In this document: positions 25,898 through 37,000 of the stretch, in pieces
Position numbering within the stretch: position 1 is the first letter of the stretch
Layout of the letters: each line of letters opens with the position of its first letter
Source: Coffea arabica
Taxonomy: Eukaryota > Streptophyta > Magnoliopsida > Gentianales > Rubiaceae
NCBI RefSeq assembly: GCF_036785885.1
Contig: NC_092322.1
Span: 13,600,466 to 13,664,465, forward strand
Direction: 5' to 3'
DNA length: 64,000 nt
Position numbers and translations under genes: made by a program
The notes under the pieces: generated by a model
Database searches by the model: none
What the model saw: only the letters and a program-made list of their open reading frames with translations
Told to the model about the DNA's origin: nothing

Positions 25898-27126
25898 CTA
25901 ATTTTTATTATTATTGCCTCCAAATCGTTCCCAAATATGCTCGAACAAATCCGACAGAAGTTGATGATGTACTTCCCGATCACGTAGTTTCGCATTCCTC
26001 TGAAGATAATGGTGAAAATTTTCGACTTGAGTCACAGGGATCATTGGTTCTTCATCATCATCATCCCAGTTTTTTATTGCATCTCCCTCATCCTCGACAA
26101 TCATATTATGCAATATGATGCATGTGTACACTATATCTTTCAATTTAGCTTTATGCCAAAATCGAGCTGGGCCACGTACAATTGCCCAACGAGATTGGAC
26201 CATTCGCTCGACGTCTTTGTTTGCAGCCTCCTGTATTTGCTTAAATTTGATCCTCTTTGGATCTTTAGGAGATGTAAAACTTTTAACAAATGTTGTCCAT
26301 TCTAGATATATGCCATCTGCTAGACAATATCCTTTGTTGTACTGTGTGCCCTTTACCATAAATTGAATATTAGGAGCATATCCGTGTAACACGTCATTAA
26401 ATAGTGGAGATTGATTGAGTACATTAATGTCATTGTTAGACCCCGCGACGCCAAAAATGCATGCCATATCCACAAATCTGCTGATGCAATTGCTTCTAGC
26501 ATTATTGTGGGAGATCCTTGATCACCCCGAGTAAATTGACCTTTCCATGCCACAAGACAATTCTTCCATTGCCAACGCATGCAGTCAATGCTACCAAGCA
26601 TTCCGGGGAAACCATGGCGCTCAGAATGCAATTGAAGTAAACGTTCAACATCATTAGTATTAGGCCTTCTCAAGTATTGTGCCCCATAAATATCGATTAC
26701 GCACCGACAAAATTGTGACAAACATTCGATTGCAGTGCATTCACCCATCCTTATGTACTCGTCCAATTGGTCAGCAGGTGCTCCATATGCTAACTGATGG
26801 ATAGCTGCGGTGGTTTTTTGAAGTGGAGAAAGTCCTTTTTTGTCGGCTGCATTGACCCTCATTTGAAAAAACTCTGAATGATTTGTCATCGACTCCACAA
26901 TTCGAAGGAATAATTCCCTTCTCATTCAAAATCGTCAGCGGAATATATGTGAAGGATACACTAGCTCGTCGGTGAAATAGTCATTAACAAGTCGAACATG
27001 TCCAACACCACGCTCTCGATTGTAATATCTTTGACTGTGTGGACGGATGTTACTACTTGAAGATGTATGTTGCATTTGCCATTGCTCCAACATCTTCATA
27101 TTTTGATCATCAATGTCATCCATCAT
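25898..27126 (-). pseudogene. PIF/Harbinger transposase pseudogene, copy A
   Basis: It shows the plant Harbinger transposase family landmarks: GMLGSIDCMRWQWKNC, AWKGQFTRGDQG, GSNNDINVLNQSPLFNDVL, KGYCLADGIY-EW and RGPARFWHKAKL (DDE residues in SIDCM, NNDIN and ADGIY). Breaks are two in-frame TGA codons (26935-26937 and 26926-26928) where Arg codons are expected, a 1-base deletion in an A-run at about 26450 relative to copy B, and a short deletion near 26205. It would have cut and pasted the element in the nucleus; it is now dead. Confidence 0.88.
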
Positions 27127-27858
27127 TTCATCGGCTAAAAACTTTTTAATTTCTTCTATAAGAGAGATATCAGGATATTAATACATTTTTTGAGTGTGTT
27201 GAGTATTTGGTGGCAATGTATTTCTAACGGCTAATTTTCCAACGGCTAGTCTTCTTACTTATTATAATGAATATATCAGTATAATGAATATATATAATAT
27301 ATATTTATATAATATATTTTATTATAATATTAGTATAATTATATAATATATTTATAATTATTTTTTACATATACATAATAAATTATATAAATATATATTA
27401 CAATTATTTAATTAAGTATAATTATATTTATCTAATATAAATTATAAATTTATGAATATTATATTAATTTAAAATGATAAAATTTAAAATTTCGTTAGCT
27501 TGGTTTCGAATCCATGGCCGGATTTCATAGTTTGGTTTCGAATCCATGACTAGATTTCATAACCTAGTTTCAAATCCATGGCTGGATTTTATATGTTGGT
27601 TTCGAATCCATAGCTGGATTTCATAACTTGGTTTCAAATCCATGGCCGGATTTTATAGCTTGGTTTCGAATCCATGGTCAGATTTCATAGCTTGTGTCTA
27701 GTTACTCCATAAATGTACTACATAAGTGATTAATATGATACAACATGGTTTTTTCTGCATCTTATTGCACCGTATAGTAAAATAAAATTAAAAATAGACT
27801 AAGAAATATTACATTTGGCTTTTAGGATGGAGCACATTTGCTCATGAATTCGAAGCTG
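27127..27858. other. Spacer between Harbinger ORFs
   Basis: AT-rich sequence (27260-27480) followed by the 32-bp minisatellite. No gene. Confidence 0.6.
27500..27691. repeat. 32-bp minisatellite, six units
   Basis: Six direct units of TTGGTTTCGAATCCATGGCC followed by GGATTTCATAGC, each 32 bp with a few substitutions, lie between the two Harbinger genes. Copy B has seven units. There are no spacers between units. Confidence 0.9.
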
Positions 27859-28981
27859 TTAATCGGTCATACGCGTGGTATCCTTGAGTAATATTTCATA
27901 ATCACTTTGAAAATTATAACTTTCTAACTTATTTGCCAAGTTTTCCATAGCCTGCAAGTTTTCTTCTTTTTGCTGCATCAACACTTTTCGGATTTGATCA
28001 AATTCCTCACTCACATTTGATTTTGCCTTTTTCTTTCCCTTCTTTGATGCTTTTTGACCAGGTGGGTGAACTTCACGTGCTTCATTATCATTGATGTCAA
28101 AATTTGAATTCGTATTGGATGAATAAGTGTATGCCCCGCTTTCATCAGTTATTATCTTTTTTGAAGAACGTTGCATAGGAGTATTTACTTTCCACTTCGG
28201 ATCATTTTTCAACAACACCCACACATGTTCATGTAAAAAATGCTTGTTATTATTCTGATGAAATAGCTCACGTGCGTGTTGCTTGATCTAGTCATCATTC
28301 CACCTGCTATGATGTTTGCCGACCAATCTGTTGTAATATTGGTTGAACTCATTAACCATCCGACTCAACCAATGCCAATGTGATTTCACTGCTTTATATT
28401 TTCGTGGTGGTCCAGATTTTCGATTCTCATTGAAGTAGTCGACGACTCGTTTCTAAAAACTTTTTTCATTTTGAGAGTTACCTACAACGCTGCAATTTGA
28501 AATTGTGAGCCAAGCACTTGCAAGAATCTTGTCATCATCCACACTCCATGGAACACATTTACGGTCAGATTCTTCCACCGCCTCATTTGTGAGATTTATA
28601 TTTTCTACCTCACGTTGTGTTGAATACGGCAAAAATTGAGAATCCTAAATTGACTCTGTTGGTGTTGCATTATCTTGTTGACTGGCGAAATCAAAATCCT
28701 TCCTTATCTCCGACGGAGTCGTTGAGCCTCCATAACCCATACCAAGGTTATAATACCCCGGTGTATAGTGATTTCCCATAGAATGATTAAAATAATTAGG
28801 TGACGGATACATGGGAATTTGATATGGAAAATGTGGTGGATTTTGGAAATTTGATGGATGATTGGAATTGGGTAAATTTGGGTAATTTGGAATTGGAAAT
28901 GGATAATTTGGCAAATTTGGATAATTTTGGTGGTTTTTGATTTTGTGAAGCAGATGGATTTTCTATATTTGGACTATTTAA
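27859..28981 (-). pseudogene. Harbinger ORF1 (Myb/SANT-like DNA-binding) pseudogene, copy A
   Basis: The N-terminus is Pro/Asn/Tyr-rich (PNYPFPIPNYPNLPNSN). The centre reads CVPWSVDDDKILASAWLTIS and SGPPRKYKAVKSHWHWLSRM, the trihelix/Myb-like fold typical of Pong-type ORF1. The C-terminus is a Lys-rich coiled region (KKGKKKAKSN ... QIRKVLMQQKEE). Three in-frame TAG codons (28645-28647, 28453-28455, 28288-28290) are present in both duplicates, and copy A also has a 1-base insertion in a T-run at about 28930. In Pong-like elements ORF1 partners with the transposase to bind the ends. Confidence 0.82.
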
Positions 28982-29481
28982 CATATTTCTAAAACTACTA
29001 AGATTCTCATCTATAATGATAAAATACTGAAATTTATAAAATTATGTAAAGAGATTGAAAATAATGAATAAGGGAGTAGGAGAGATAATGGAGTAGAAGA
29101 TTGTGAGGTGAAATAAAAAAATTACCTTGTTTATTTATATGAAGTAAAATAAATTATTCGTTGCTAAAATATAGCCGTTGTAAAAAAAGGCCGTTGTAAA
29201 ATGACTGGTTCCAAAAATGACCATTGTAAAATGTTTCAAAAAATGACCAAGTAAAATGCTGTCTCATTTTGGCTATTTGGATGTTTGCTGGTATTGTAAT
29301 GCCGTTTGGATCTCAGAACATCTTCCATGGCATGCATCATCAGTATTGTGCATGTCAGATGACACGCAACATCAGTATTGTGCGTGTAATCTCCATGACA
29401 CGGTCACGGTCTCCCAACCGTGTCATGGAGCGGTGTAATGGGGGCATTATACCCCCCATTATACATTGCTGTGGATGCTTC

Positions 29482-29608
29482 TTAAAACAGCTAACGTATT
29501 TGAAAAGTAGAATGTACCACCTAAATAACCAAGATGCCGCCGATCACAATAATTTGCATAGTGAGTTCTTGCTAGTAGTTATTTAGTGACTGCCAAGCCT
29601 TTGCTCAT
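29482..29608. promoter_or_regulatory. Short upstream region of CYP92A copy A
   Basis: Only about 127 bp separate the Harbinger end from the TATA box, so anything regulating the P450 beyond the core promoter must act through or from beyond the transposon. The matching stretch in copy B is nearly identical. Confidence 0.4.
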
Positions 29609-29616
29609 TATAAATA
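29609..29616 (+). promoter_or_regulatory. TATA box of CYP92A copy A
   Basis: TATAAATA about 97 bp before the ATG, conserved in copy B (51550-51557). Its spacing suits a start site some 30 bp downstream. Confidence 0.7.
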
Positions 29617-29712
29617 CCGGGCCCCTCCACATTCCAAACATACTCAACCAGCTTCCTTGTGCTACATTCTGCTATCTTCTGCCACCACCACCACCCCCAC
29701 TACTCCCAGAAA

Positions 29713-31476
29713 ATGGAAAGCTTTTCTCCCACCTGGGCTGCATATGCACTCGCCTGGGTTACAACGGTGGTTATCGCCCATCTCTCGAAGCATTTCCATC
29801 AGCAAAAACTCAACCTCCCACCGGGTCCAAGGCAATGGCCTATAATTGGAAACTTAAACCTCATTGGCACCCTTCCTCATCGTTCACTCCATCAACTCTC
29901 CCTAACATATGGTCCCCTAATGCACCTTCAATTCGGCTCCTTCCCAGTTGTCGTTGGCTCCTCCGTGGAGATGGCCAAAGTTTTCCTCAAAACCATGGAC
30001 GGCACATTTGCAGGGAGGCCTAAAACTGCAGCCGGAAAATATACCGCTTATGATTGCACCAACATGACTTGGTCCCCTTACGGACCATACTGGCGCCAGG
30101 CACGTAAGATTTTCCTTACGGAATTATTCAGTGCAAAAAGACTCGAATCATATGAACATATTCGGGTGGAAGAAATGAATTCGCTTCTGCTACAGCTATT
30201 CAAGTCATCAGGCAAGCCTGTCGTGTTGAAAGATTATCTTTCAACAGGAAGTTTGAACGTGATTAGCAGGATGGTCCTGGGGAAAACATACATTGATGAG
30301 TCTGAGAACTCAATTGTCACGCCCGAAGAATTCAGGCAAATGATGGACGAGGTGTTTTTGCTGACTGGTGTGTTTAACATTGGTGATTTCATACCTTGGA
30401 TCGATTTCTTGGATTTGCAGGGGTATATCAAGAGGATGAAAATCTTGAGCAAGAAAGTTGATAGGTTTCTGGAGCATGTTCTCGATGAACATAATGCCCG
30501 GAGGAAGGACGAAACTGATTGTGTCAGCAAGGACATGGCGGACGTCCTTCTGGACCTTGCAGATGATCCCACTTTGGAGGTGAAGCTAGAGAGGCGTGGA
30601 GTCAAGGCATTGACTCTGGTATATGTTACTTACAAACTGCATAACGCATGCTGTCAACTTTTAAACGACTGAAAACTTGAGAGAAAATAGTCAGTGATCT
30701 TTTGAACTTGAGAGAAATCTTTTTAACTAATTTTTTAAAATTACGTTTTCATTCAGATATCACATTCGGAACATTGAAACATAAATAAGTTTAAGAACTT
30801 CAATGATTGGACTAAGTTTCTTGCTGCACTTTGCGTAATGATTGAACTCTAGGACCTACTTGCTGGTGGAACCGAGACCTCAGCGACTACAATAGAATGG
30901 GCCATTTCGGAGCTACTGAAAAACCCAGAAATATTCAACAAGGCAGCCGAAGAACTCGACCGTGTTATCGGTCAGAATCGATGGGTGAACGAGAAGGACA
31001 TGCCAAATCTTCCTTACATAGAGGCTGTTATTAAAGAAACAATGCGTATGCATCCCGTGGTCCCATTGCTAGTGCCAAGATGTGCTCGCGAAGATTGCAA
31101 AGTTGCAGGGTACGATATTCAAAGGGGAACTCGAGTCATCGTCAACGTTTGGTCAATTGTGAGGGACCCTGAATTGTGGGAGAAGCCAGAGGTATTTTGC
31201 CCCGACAGATTCATGGGAAAGGACATTGACTTCAAAGGGCAAGACTGTAAGTTCTTGCCATTTGGTGCTGGAAGAAGAATGTGCCCAGGGTATAGTTTAG
31301 GCCTCAAGGTTATCCAATCTAGTTTGGCCAATCTTTTACATGGATACAGATGGAAGTTGCCAAATGACATGAAACCTGAGGACCTGGACATGGAAGAAAG
31401 ATTCGGCATTACTACACCAAGAAAAATCCCACTTGTTGCCATTGTTGAGCCTCGGCTTCCTCGTAATCTTTATTGA
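29713..31476 (+). CDS. CYP92A: Cytochrome P450, CYP92A-type (CYP71 clan), copy A
   Basis: Exons 29713-30618 and 30853-31476 encode 509 aa; the phase-0 intron lies just before the I-helix. The protein has an N-terminal membrane anchor (residues 8-24), the hinge LPPGPRQWPIIGNL, I-helix AGGTETSA, K-helix KETMR, PDRF and the haem loop FLPFGAGRRMCPG with the Cys ligand. It should be ER-anchored and use a P450 reductase for NADPH-dependent oxidation. Overall wording (GSSVEMAKVFLK, SLNVISRMVLGK, GDFIPWIDFLDLQGY) matches CYP92A enzymes; the substrate is unknown, with flavonoid, terpenoid or steroid oxidation known or proposed in relatives. The first in-frame ATG just before the anchor is the start. 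No defects were seen. Confidence 0.93.
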
Positions 31477-31918
31477 CTATGATTCACTACGTGTATGTTT
31501 GATCTCCCAGTATCATCATTATCAACTTGTGTTCAAATAAATCAGCTCTGCAAGTTTAGAATTTGTAGCTGCGCTTATATGTGTTTGCCAATTGCCACAA
31601 CGCTACAAAACCCTTGTAGTTGGTGCATGGCATATACGTAATCACTGAGATTGTTATGCGTATTGAAGTCCAAATTTGTTCGCAATTATGTGAAACTGTG
31701 AATAGGCACACCCCTGATGTTTCAAATACATTCTATAACACTCTGATGCTAATTTAAATCTGCAATAGTAGGTTCACAGTCAAAGCAATGTGCTCTCTGC
31801 CATCTTTCCTCTTAGCATCTTCCATCAATTCCTGTGCACCTCTAAGCCATGCCACTGGATTGGTGCTACTTTCCGTACTTGTTGGGAGGAAGAGAGAAAG
31901 AGAGAGAGAAAAAAAAAA
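31477..31918. other. 3' flank of CYP92A copy A
   Basis: Probable 3' UTR, then a 135-bp stretch (31755-31890) homologous in inverse orientation to 25160-25300, then a purine-rich tract into which the MULE has inserted. No gene is supported. Confidence 0.5.
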
Positions 31919-32064
31919 GGGCAAATTACATTTTAGCCCCCTGTGGTTTTCGAAAAAACCACATAACCCCCCATCGTTCAAAAAGCTATACATAAACCCC
32001 CTGTGGTTTGGGTTGAACTGGCAAATAGACGGAAAGCATCCACCGTAACGATTCGTGGGCAAAA
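31919..32064. repeat. Left TIR of the MULE
   Basis: The inverse of 38074-38220; see the element entry. It probably also contains the promoter of the GRF gene, as MULE TIRs usually do. Confidence 0.9.
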
Positions 32065-32332
32065 CGCGCCTGTTCTTCTGGTAGCAGTAGGAAACATACC
32101 CATATTACCCCTGACCAATTTGACGTACCCAATAAAGCCTAGATGGGTGCTCCTCATCTCTTTCCATCTTCCGAAATACTTTGTAGCTGACTTTGCACTG
32201 AATGTTGGTGAAGGAACCCAAGATAGAGAACGAAGGAAATCTGAAGGTGAGTTCTAACATCAAGGTGCAGTCTTTTCCTTTTCCTGAAATATGACTTGAA
32301 TGGATTATTAATTTTTTTTCAATAAACTATAG

Positions 32333-32740
32333 ATGTCATGCTCAAGCAGTGCTGGTGGAAGTACTGAAGATCTAAGGTACCAATACCTATTTTGTTCATG
32401 TGGGAGAAAAGCAGCGGTAAAAATTGTTGAATCTGACAAACCTTCAAAAGGAAAGCTATATTTTGTTTGTGCGACAAGAAGTTGTGAATTTTTCTCATGG
32501 TGCAATCCAACAAGGAGAATAAGACAAAATTACACTAGTGATTTGAATGTTACAAGGAGAGACATATTTAGTGGAGAATCAAGTATTGATAGTTCAGAAG
32601 TGGAAGGCTTGCGCATGGATGGTGGTTTATATTTGAGGAAAATGAAAAACATTGAAGAAAGCTTAGGAGCCATGAAGATTTGCGTGGGTGCTTGTTTTGC
32701 TATATCTGTGCTATCATTTCTCATTTTGATGTTTAAGTGA
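32333..32740 (+). CDS. GRF-type zinc finger protein with C-terminal membrane segment
   Basis: 135 aa. A GRF-type zinc finger occupies about residues 20-60: FCSCGRKAAVK, then GKLYFVCAT, then SCEFFSWCNP. The likely zinc ligands are C21, C23, C46 and C51. A charged, helix-prone middle follows (LRKMKNIEESL), and the C-terminus is a hydrophobic segment (residues 111-134, ICVGACFAISVLSFLILMF). GRF fingers bind single-stranded nucleic acid in other proteins. Its position inside the MULE TIRs marks it as an element-borne ORF, captured or native. An AG just before the ATG could be a splice acceptor for a 5' UTR intron. The role is unknown. Confidence 0.75.
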   Translation: MSCSSSAGGSTEDLRYQYLFCSCGRKAAVKIVESDKPSKGKLYFVCATRSCEFFSWCNPTRRIRQNYTSDLNVTRRDIFSGESSIDSSEVEGLRMDGGLYLRKMKNIEESLGAMKICVGACFAISVLSFLILMFK

Positions 32741-33002
32741 AAATAATTCAGATGAATTGTGGCTCTAAAAGTGTTGTAAATATGAACCTGTTGTGTTCAA
32801 TGAATGAATGAATGAATCTGCTTTGGTAGTCAATTGATATAATAGGCAAACATGATTTCCAGTTGGTATGAACCTGCTTTGGTACTCACAGGCTGAACTT
32901 GGTACTCATCGAGACAGCATAGCCAAAAAGCACATACATGAGCTATCCAAAGTGGACATTTGCAATGGTTTAAAGCAAAAGAAAGTATCTCAATTAATTT
33001 AA

Positions 33003-33577
33003 GGGATAATTTCAGAAACCTCCCCTGAGAGTTGGACGGGTAACTAGTGTGTCAGAGAGTTGCCATAATCTCCTTAAACCCGCATGCGGGTTTAAAGAGT
33101 ATTCGGATATTCTCATATGCACCTATGCAAATCGAACCAACCGGATATCTTATTCGTATCCCATTTTTTTAAATAAAAATCTTATAAATTTGAAAAATAA
33201 AATCAAATTTAGATGTATTAGGGTTTTAAAAATATTATATAAGTGATAAAAATTTTATAAATTGTAAAAATAAAATCAAATTTAAATAATTAAATGTTAT
33301 ATTTGCATAAGAAATAATACAATAATCATAATAATGATAATACAATAATATTGGTGTAATAAAACTGCCATTAATTTAAATATTTACTTATAATGCCCAA
33401 AGAGCCTAATTACCAATTTTTTCTTCTCGCGCTCAAATATAACATTAACCCGCATGCGAGCTAACCTTGAAATAGAAAAAACACAGAATCCCGCTTGCGG
33501 GTTTCAGTGTTATTATGCAGGCGGGATTTTAACCTGCTTGCTTGTAAACATGTACCACGTTGCTCTGAAATTATCCC
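33003..33577. mobile_element. Nested Mutator-type MITE (575 bp) with central palindrome
   Basis: Ends GGGATAATTTCAGA and TCTGAAATTATCCC are flanked by a perfect 9-bp direct repeat TTAATTTAA (32994-33002 and 33578-33586), the Mutator-type duplication length. The interior holds a 22-bp perfect palindrome centred on GCATGC (33074-33095) and further CCCGC-N-GCGGG words (33449, 33490, 33520). There is no ORF. A single related end (GAGGTTTCTGAAATTATCCC) occurs at about 39247-39266. Confidence 0.85.
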
Positions 33578-33883
33578 TTAATTTAACTACCATTATAGCT
33601 ATGCGGCAAGAGTTCAAGTATAGACAAATAAGGAGCAGTAAAGGTTCAGACTAAGTTCTAAAGCAAAAAAGCACACATCAAAAGCCAATTTCCAAGATGC
33701 CTCAAGCATGGAACCAAATTCTGAAGCATTGAACCAAGCATTGAACCAAATTCGTATGACTTACTTAACATGGGCTCACACCACTGAACTTTGGATTCAT
33801 TTGACAATATAGCTGTCCAGAAGTTCATAACCAATTTTTACAAAACAAAATAAGGTACATAAGTAGCTAATCATTAAGTCCAG

Positions 33884-33977
33884 CAGACACCAAGATTCAA
33901 CAAAAAGTGTAGCAACAACATATTAACAGTAGACACCAAGATTCAACAGAAAGTGTAGCAACAACATATTAAAAAAA
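33884..33977. repeat. Two-copy direct repeat, about 47 bp, inside the MULE
   Basis: AGACACCAAGATTCAAC and AAGTGTAGCAACAACATATT each occur twice in the same order, near the 3' end of the transposase gene. Confidence 0.8.
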
Positions 33978-34034
33978 AGCATTTGCAGACAAATAACTTA
34001 ATTGAATTACAAACACGTTTAGCCCTCTTAGTCC

Positions 34035-37000
34035 TCACATTCTAGAAACACGTTTAGCTTTCTTAGCCCTCAAATTTTCCAACACACTTGCAACTGTTGG
34101 TACAAGTTTTCTGACTCTAGTTGATCTTCTAGTATCCAAAATGGGTTCAACAGCAGAAGCAGTTCTTGTAGTATCCAAAACAGGTTCAACAGGTTCATCA
34201 GTTGGTCTTCTAGTGTCCAAAACAGGTTCAACAGGTTCATCAGTTGGTCTTCTAGTTTCAAAAACTGGTTTAGCAGCAGAAGTTTCACAAGGCTGCATAA
34301 ATAGATAGGTTTAAGTCAGTTAAATGCAGTAATTGCAGTAATAACCATCATCATTAATAGTACCTGTGACACTGAACCCTGTTGTGAGACAGATCCAATA
34401 CTTGTATTTCCAGCATTTACAACATCTTCACCTGCATTTCCAGCATCACTAGCTCCAGCAGGCACCTATTTTAATGGTAACACATAAGGTAACAAATTAA
34501 GTACATATGACACTGATTACAAATTAACTACTACTTACCTTATAAAACTTGGACTTTGGATGGATTGGGAATTTACAAGTCCTAGAATTATGTCCTGGCC
34601 TAAAACACTTCTTACAGTGCACAACAAGTCCTTTTCTTGTAGATGTGGTGCCTCTAACTTCATCAGCTTCTCTTCTTCTCACTTTCTTGGGTCTTCCAGG
34701 TTGCTTTCTAATCTTTGGGGGATTCACCTTTTCAGCTCCTTTTGAATCGCAATAGTCTTCAGAGGGCATTGCAGCTATAGTGTAGTTATAGGTGCTCAAG
34801 TATGCTTCTTTGCTATAACAAGGATCAACATAGTGTTCAGGCTCTGATTTATCCCTTTGAATGGCAGCAATAGAATGTGAGCATGGAATCCCACTTAGTT
34901 GCCATGATCCACATGTGCATGTTCTACGACTTATATCAACAACATATACTCTAGTCCCACAATCCACTTCATACTCAGCATCCCGAGAATAATGAGCTAT
35001 GCAGAACCTACTATTTAGCTTGTTCCTCTCAAGTCGTTCTTGTATGTTTGGACAAAGGTTCCCTTCATACTGTTGCATGCCTTCCCTTTTCACATTTAGC
35101 CTCTGCATGAGTTTTCTTCTTATCCACTCAAACATGGAGATGATTGTGAACTCTCTTGCTGGAAGTATGTAGGAATTAAATGACTCATTCAAATTATTAA
35201 CAAGAATATCACTCTTGCATGAGGAGCTGAAATGTGACCTGGACCATAAATGTGCAGGAATCCTGTTTAACCAACCAGCTGCATTCATAGCTTCTCCCAC
35301 CTTTGGATCAGCCCTTTCCAATTCAGCCATTGCTATCTTGAAGTCACGAATGTTCCCAGCAGACGCAGCTGCCCAAAAGTACTCCTTCAACTCCTTTCCC
35401 TTGAACTTCTGTTTGAAATTTTGATATATATGACGAAGGCAGTACCTATGCTCTGATTCAGGAAACACATCATCAATTGCACTGACTAATCCTTTTTGCC
35501 TATCAGATATGAATGTCCATGGAGCTCCATTTTCAGCACCAACTTCAATTTTCAACTCCATCAAAAACCATTTCCATGAGTCATATCTCTCGGCTTCCAC
35601 TACAGCCATTGCAATGGGAAACATGTTATCATTGCCATCCCTACCCATAGCTGTCAAAAGTTGTCCACCAAATGGACTTTTTAAAAAGCAGCCATCTAAT
35701 CCAATTATTCGTCGACAACCAGCTAGAAACCCATTCTTCATTGCACTTAAACTCCAATACATTCTTTCAAATATCCCAACCTCGTTCTCATCCAGTCTAG
35801 TCACTTGCAGGACAATATGGCTACCAGGATTCCGGATCAACAAGGTAGCAGCATAATCTCTGATGACATTATACTGTCTTATATCATCCCCTTGTAGTGC
35901 CTCTCTTGCCAATCTTTTAGCTCTATAAGCCTGTCTCATGCTTATGTCCACCATAATCTCTCTCCTCACAGTCATGACAAATCCTTCAATAGAAGAACTT
36001 GGTTCATCTCTGAACCTGTCTAAATATTTTTTGCTCAAATATCTTGCATTTGCATGATGATTGCTGTATTCTCTTCCACACACATGCACTCCCTTTATTG
36101 ATTTGATCTGAAAGGTGCTTTCATTTTGAATTGGGCTTGCCCGTATTTTCCAAGAACAACCCTTTTTGCACATGGCAATAACTTTTGCTCTTTCATTTTT
36201 TTTGTACTTCATGGTGTAGCCTTCCCTGACATTCCATTCCACAAGTGCTTCTCTAAAGGCCCGTAAGTTCTTAAATTTATCCCCAACTTTCAACTCAAAA
36301 TCTGACTTTCTGAATTCAACTGCAGCATTAAAATCTCGACAACTATTACCTTTCCCATTTCTTTCATCATCTCCTCACATAGTGTCAAGCAGTTCTTCAT
36401 CATCAATAGCAAATTCATTCCACTCTTCATTAGTTTTAGAACTCTCCCCTTCTTCAAATTTGTTCTTAGAAGAGCCTGGTGTTTGCAGATCCTCCATTGT
36501 ATATGTCTGGTTCGCTGTTGTTGGTTCTTCATCTGTGCCTTTTGCCTGCTGCTGATTTTCTATTTCATTAGCCTTTGCTCTGTTTGCAAAAATATCCTCA
36601 TCTTCTGGTCCTTCTAATCCCTCTTTCAACCACTCAGGCTCTTCTAAACTATCAGATGTAGCATCACCGTACTCATCTTCATTTTCAGGCTGTTTTTCAA
36701 CTTCATCTTGCTTTTCTACAGCTTTTTCACCTTTTTCCTTTGCTGAATTAGACTCTGCTTTGCTGTGCTTTTTGTTTCCAGTTAGCTTGGTCTGTCTTCT
36801 CACTGACTTCTTGACTATCTGTTTCCCCTTTTTGTTTGCTAACTTTTTTGGGGTATCTTTATCAGATGCCACATTTTGTGCTCCACTATGTGGGGCATCA
36901 GTGGGGGCACTTTTACCATGACTTTTTACTCCAACTGAAGCAATTTCACTAGGCATTTCATCACGCAATTCAGCATATATGTTGATAACATCTACTCCTT

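Larger units (their letters stand above)
25504..29481 (-). mobile_element. PIF/Harbinger (Pong-like) DNA transposon, copy A, inactive
   Basis: The left end TTA|GAGCATCTACAATGG and the right end (reverse complement AAGCATCCACAGCAATG, followed by TTA) form imperfect TIRs flanked by TTA, the 3-bp target-site duplication of this superfamily. It is 3978 bp long. Both expected genes lie on the minus strand: a Myb/SANT-like ORF1 (28981-27859) and a DDE transposase (27126-25898). Both are broken. The same insertion is in copy B, so it predates the duplication. Confidence 0.88.
32741..34034. other. MULE interior between the two genes
   Basis: 3' flank of the GRF gene with a short TGAA repeat (about 32802-32818), then the nested MITE (33003-33577) and a two-copy 47-bp repeat (33884-33977). 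No gene was seen. Confidence 0.6.

Noticed and set aside
27500-27691. Regular 32-bp repeats, CRISPR-like unit length
   Set aside because: The units are contiguous without spacers and lie inside a plant Harbinger transposon; this is a minisatellite.
29586-30023. Overlapping open frame covering the first part of the P450 exon
   Set aside because: A shadow frame; the P450 frame carries all family motifs.
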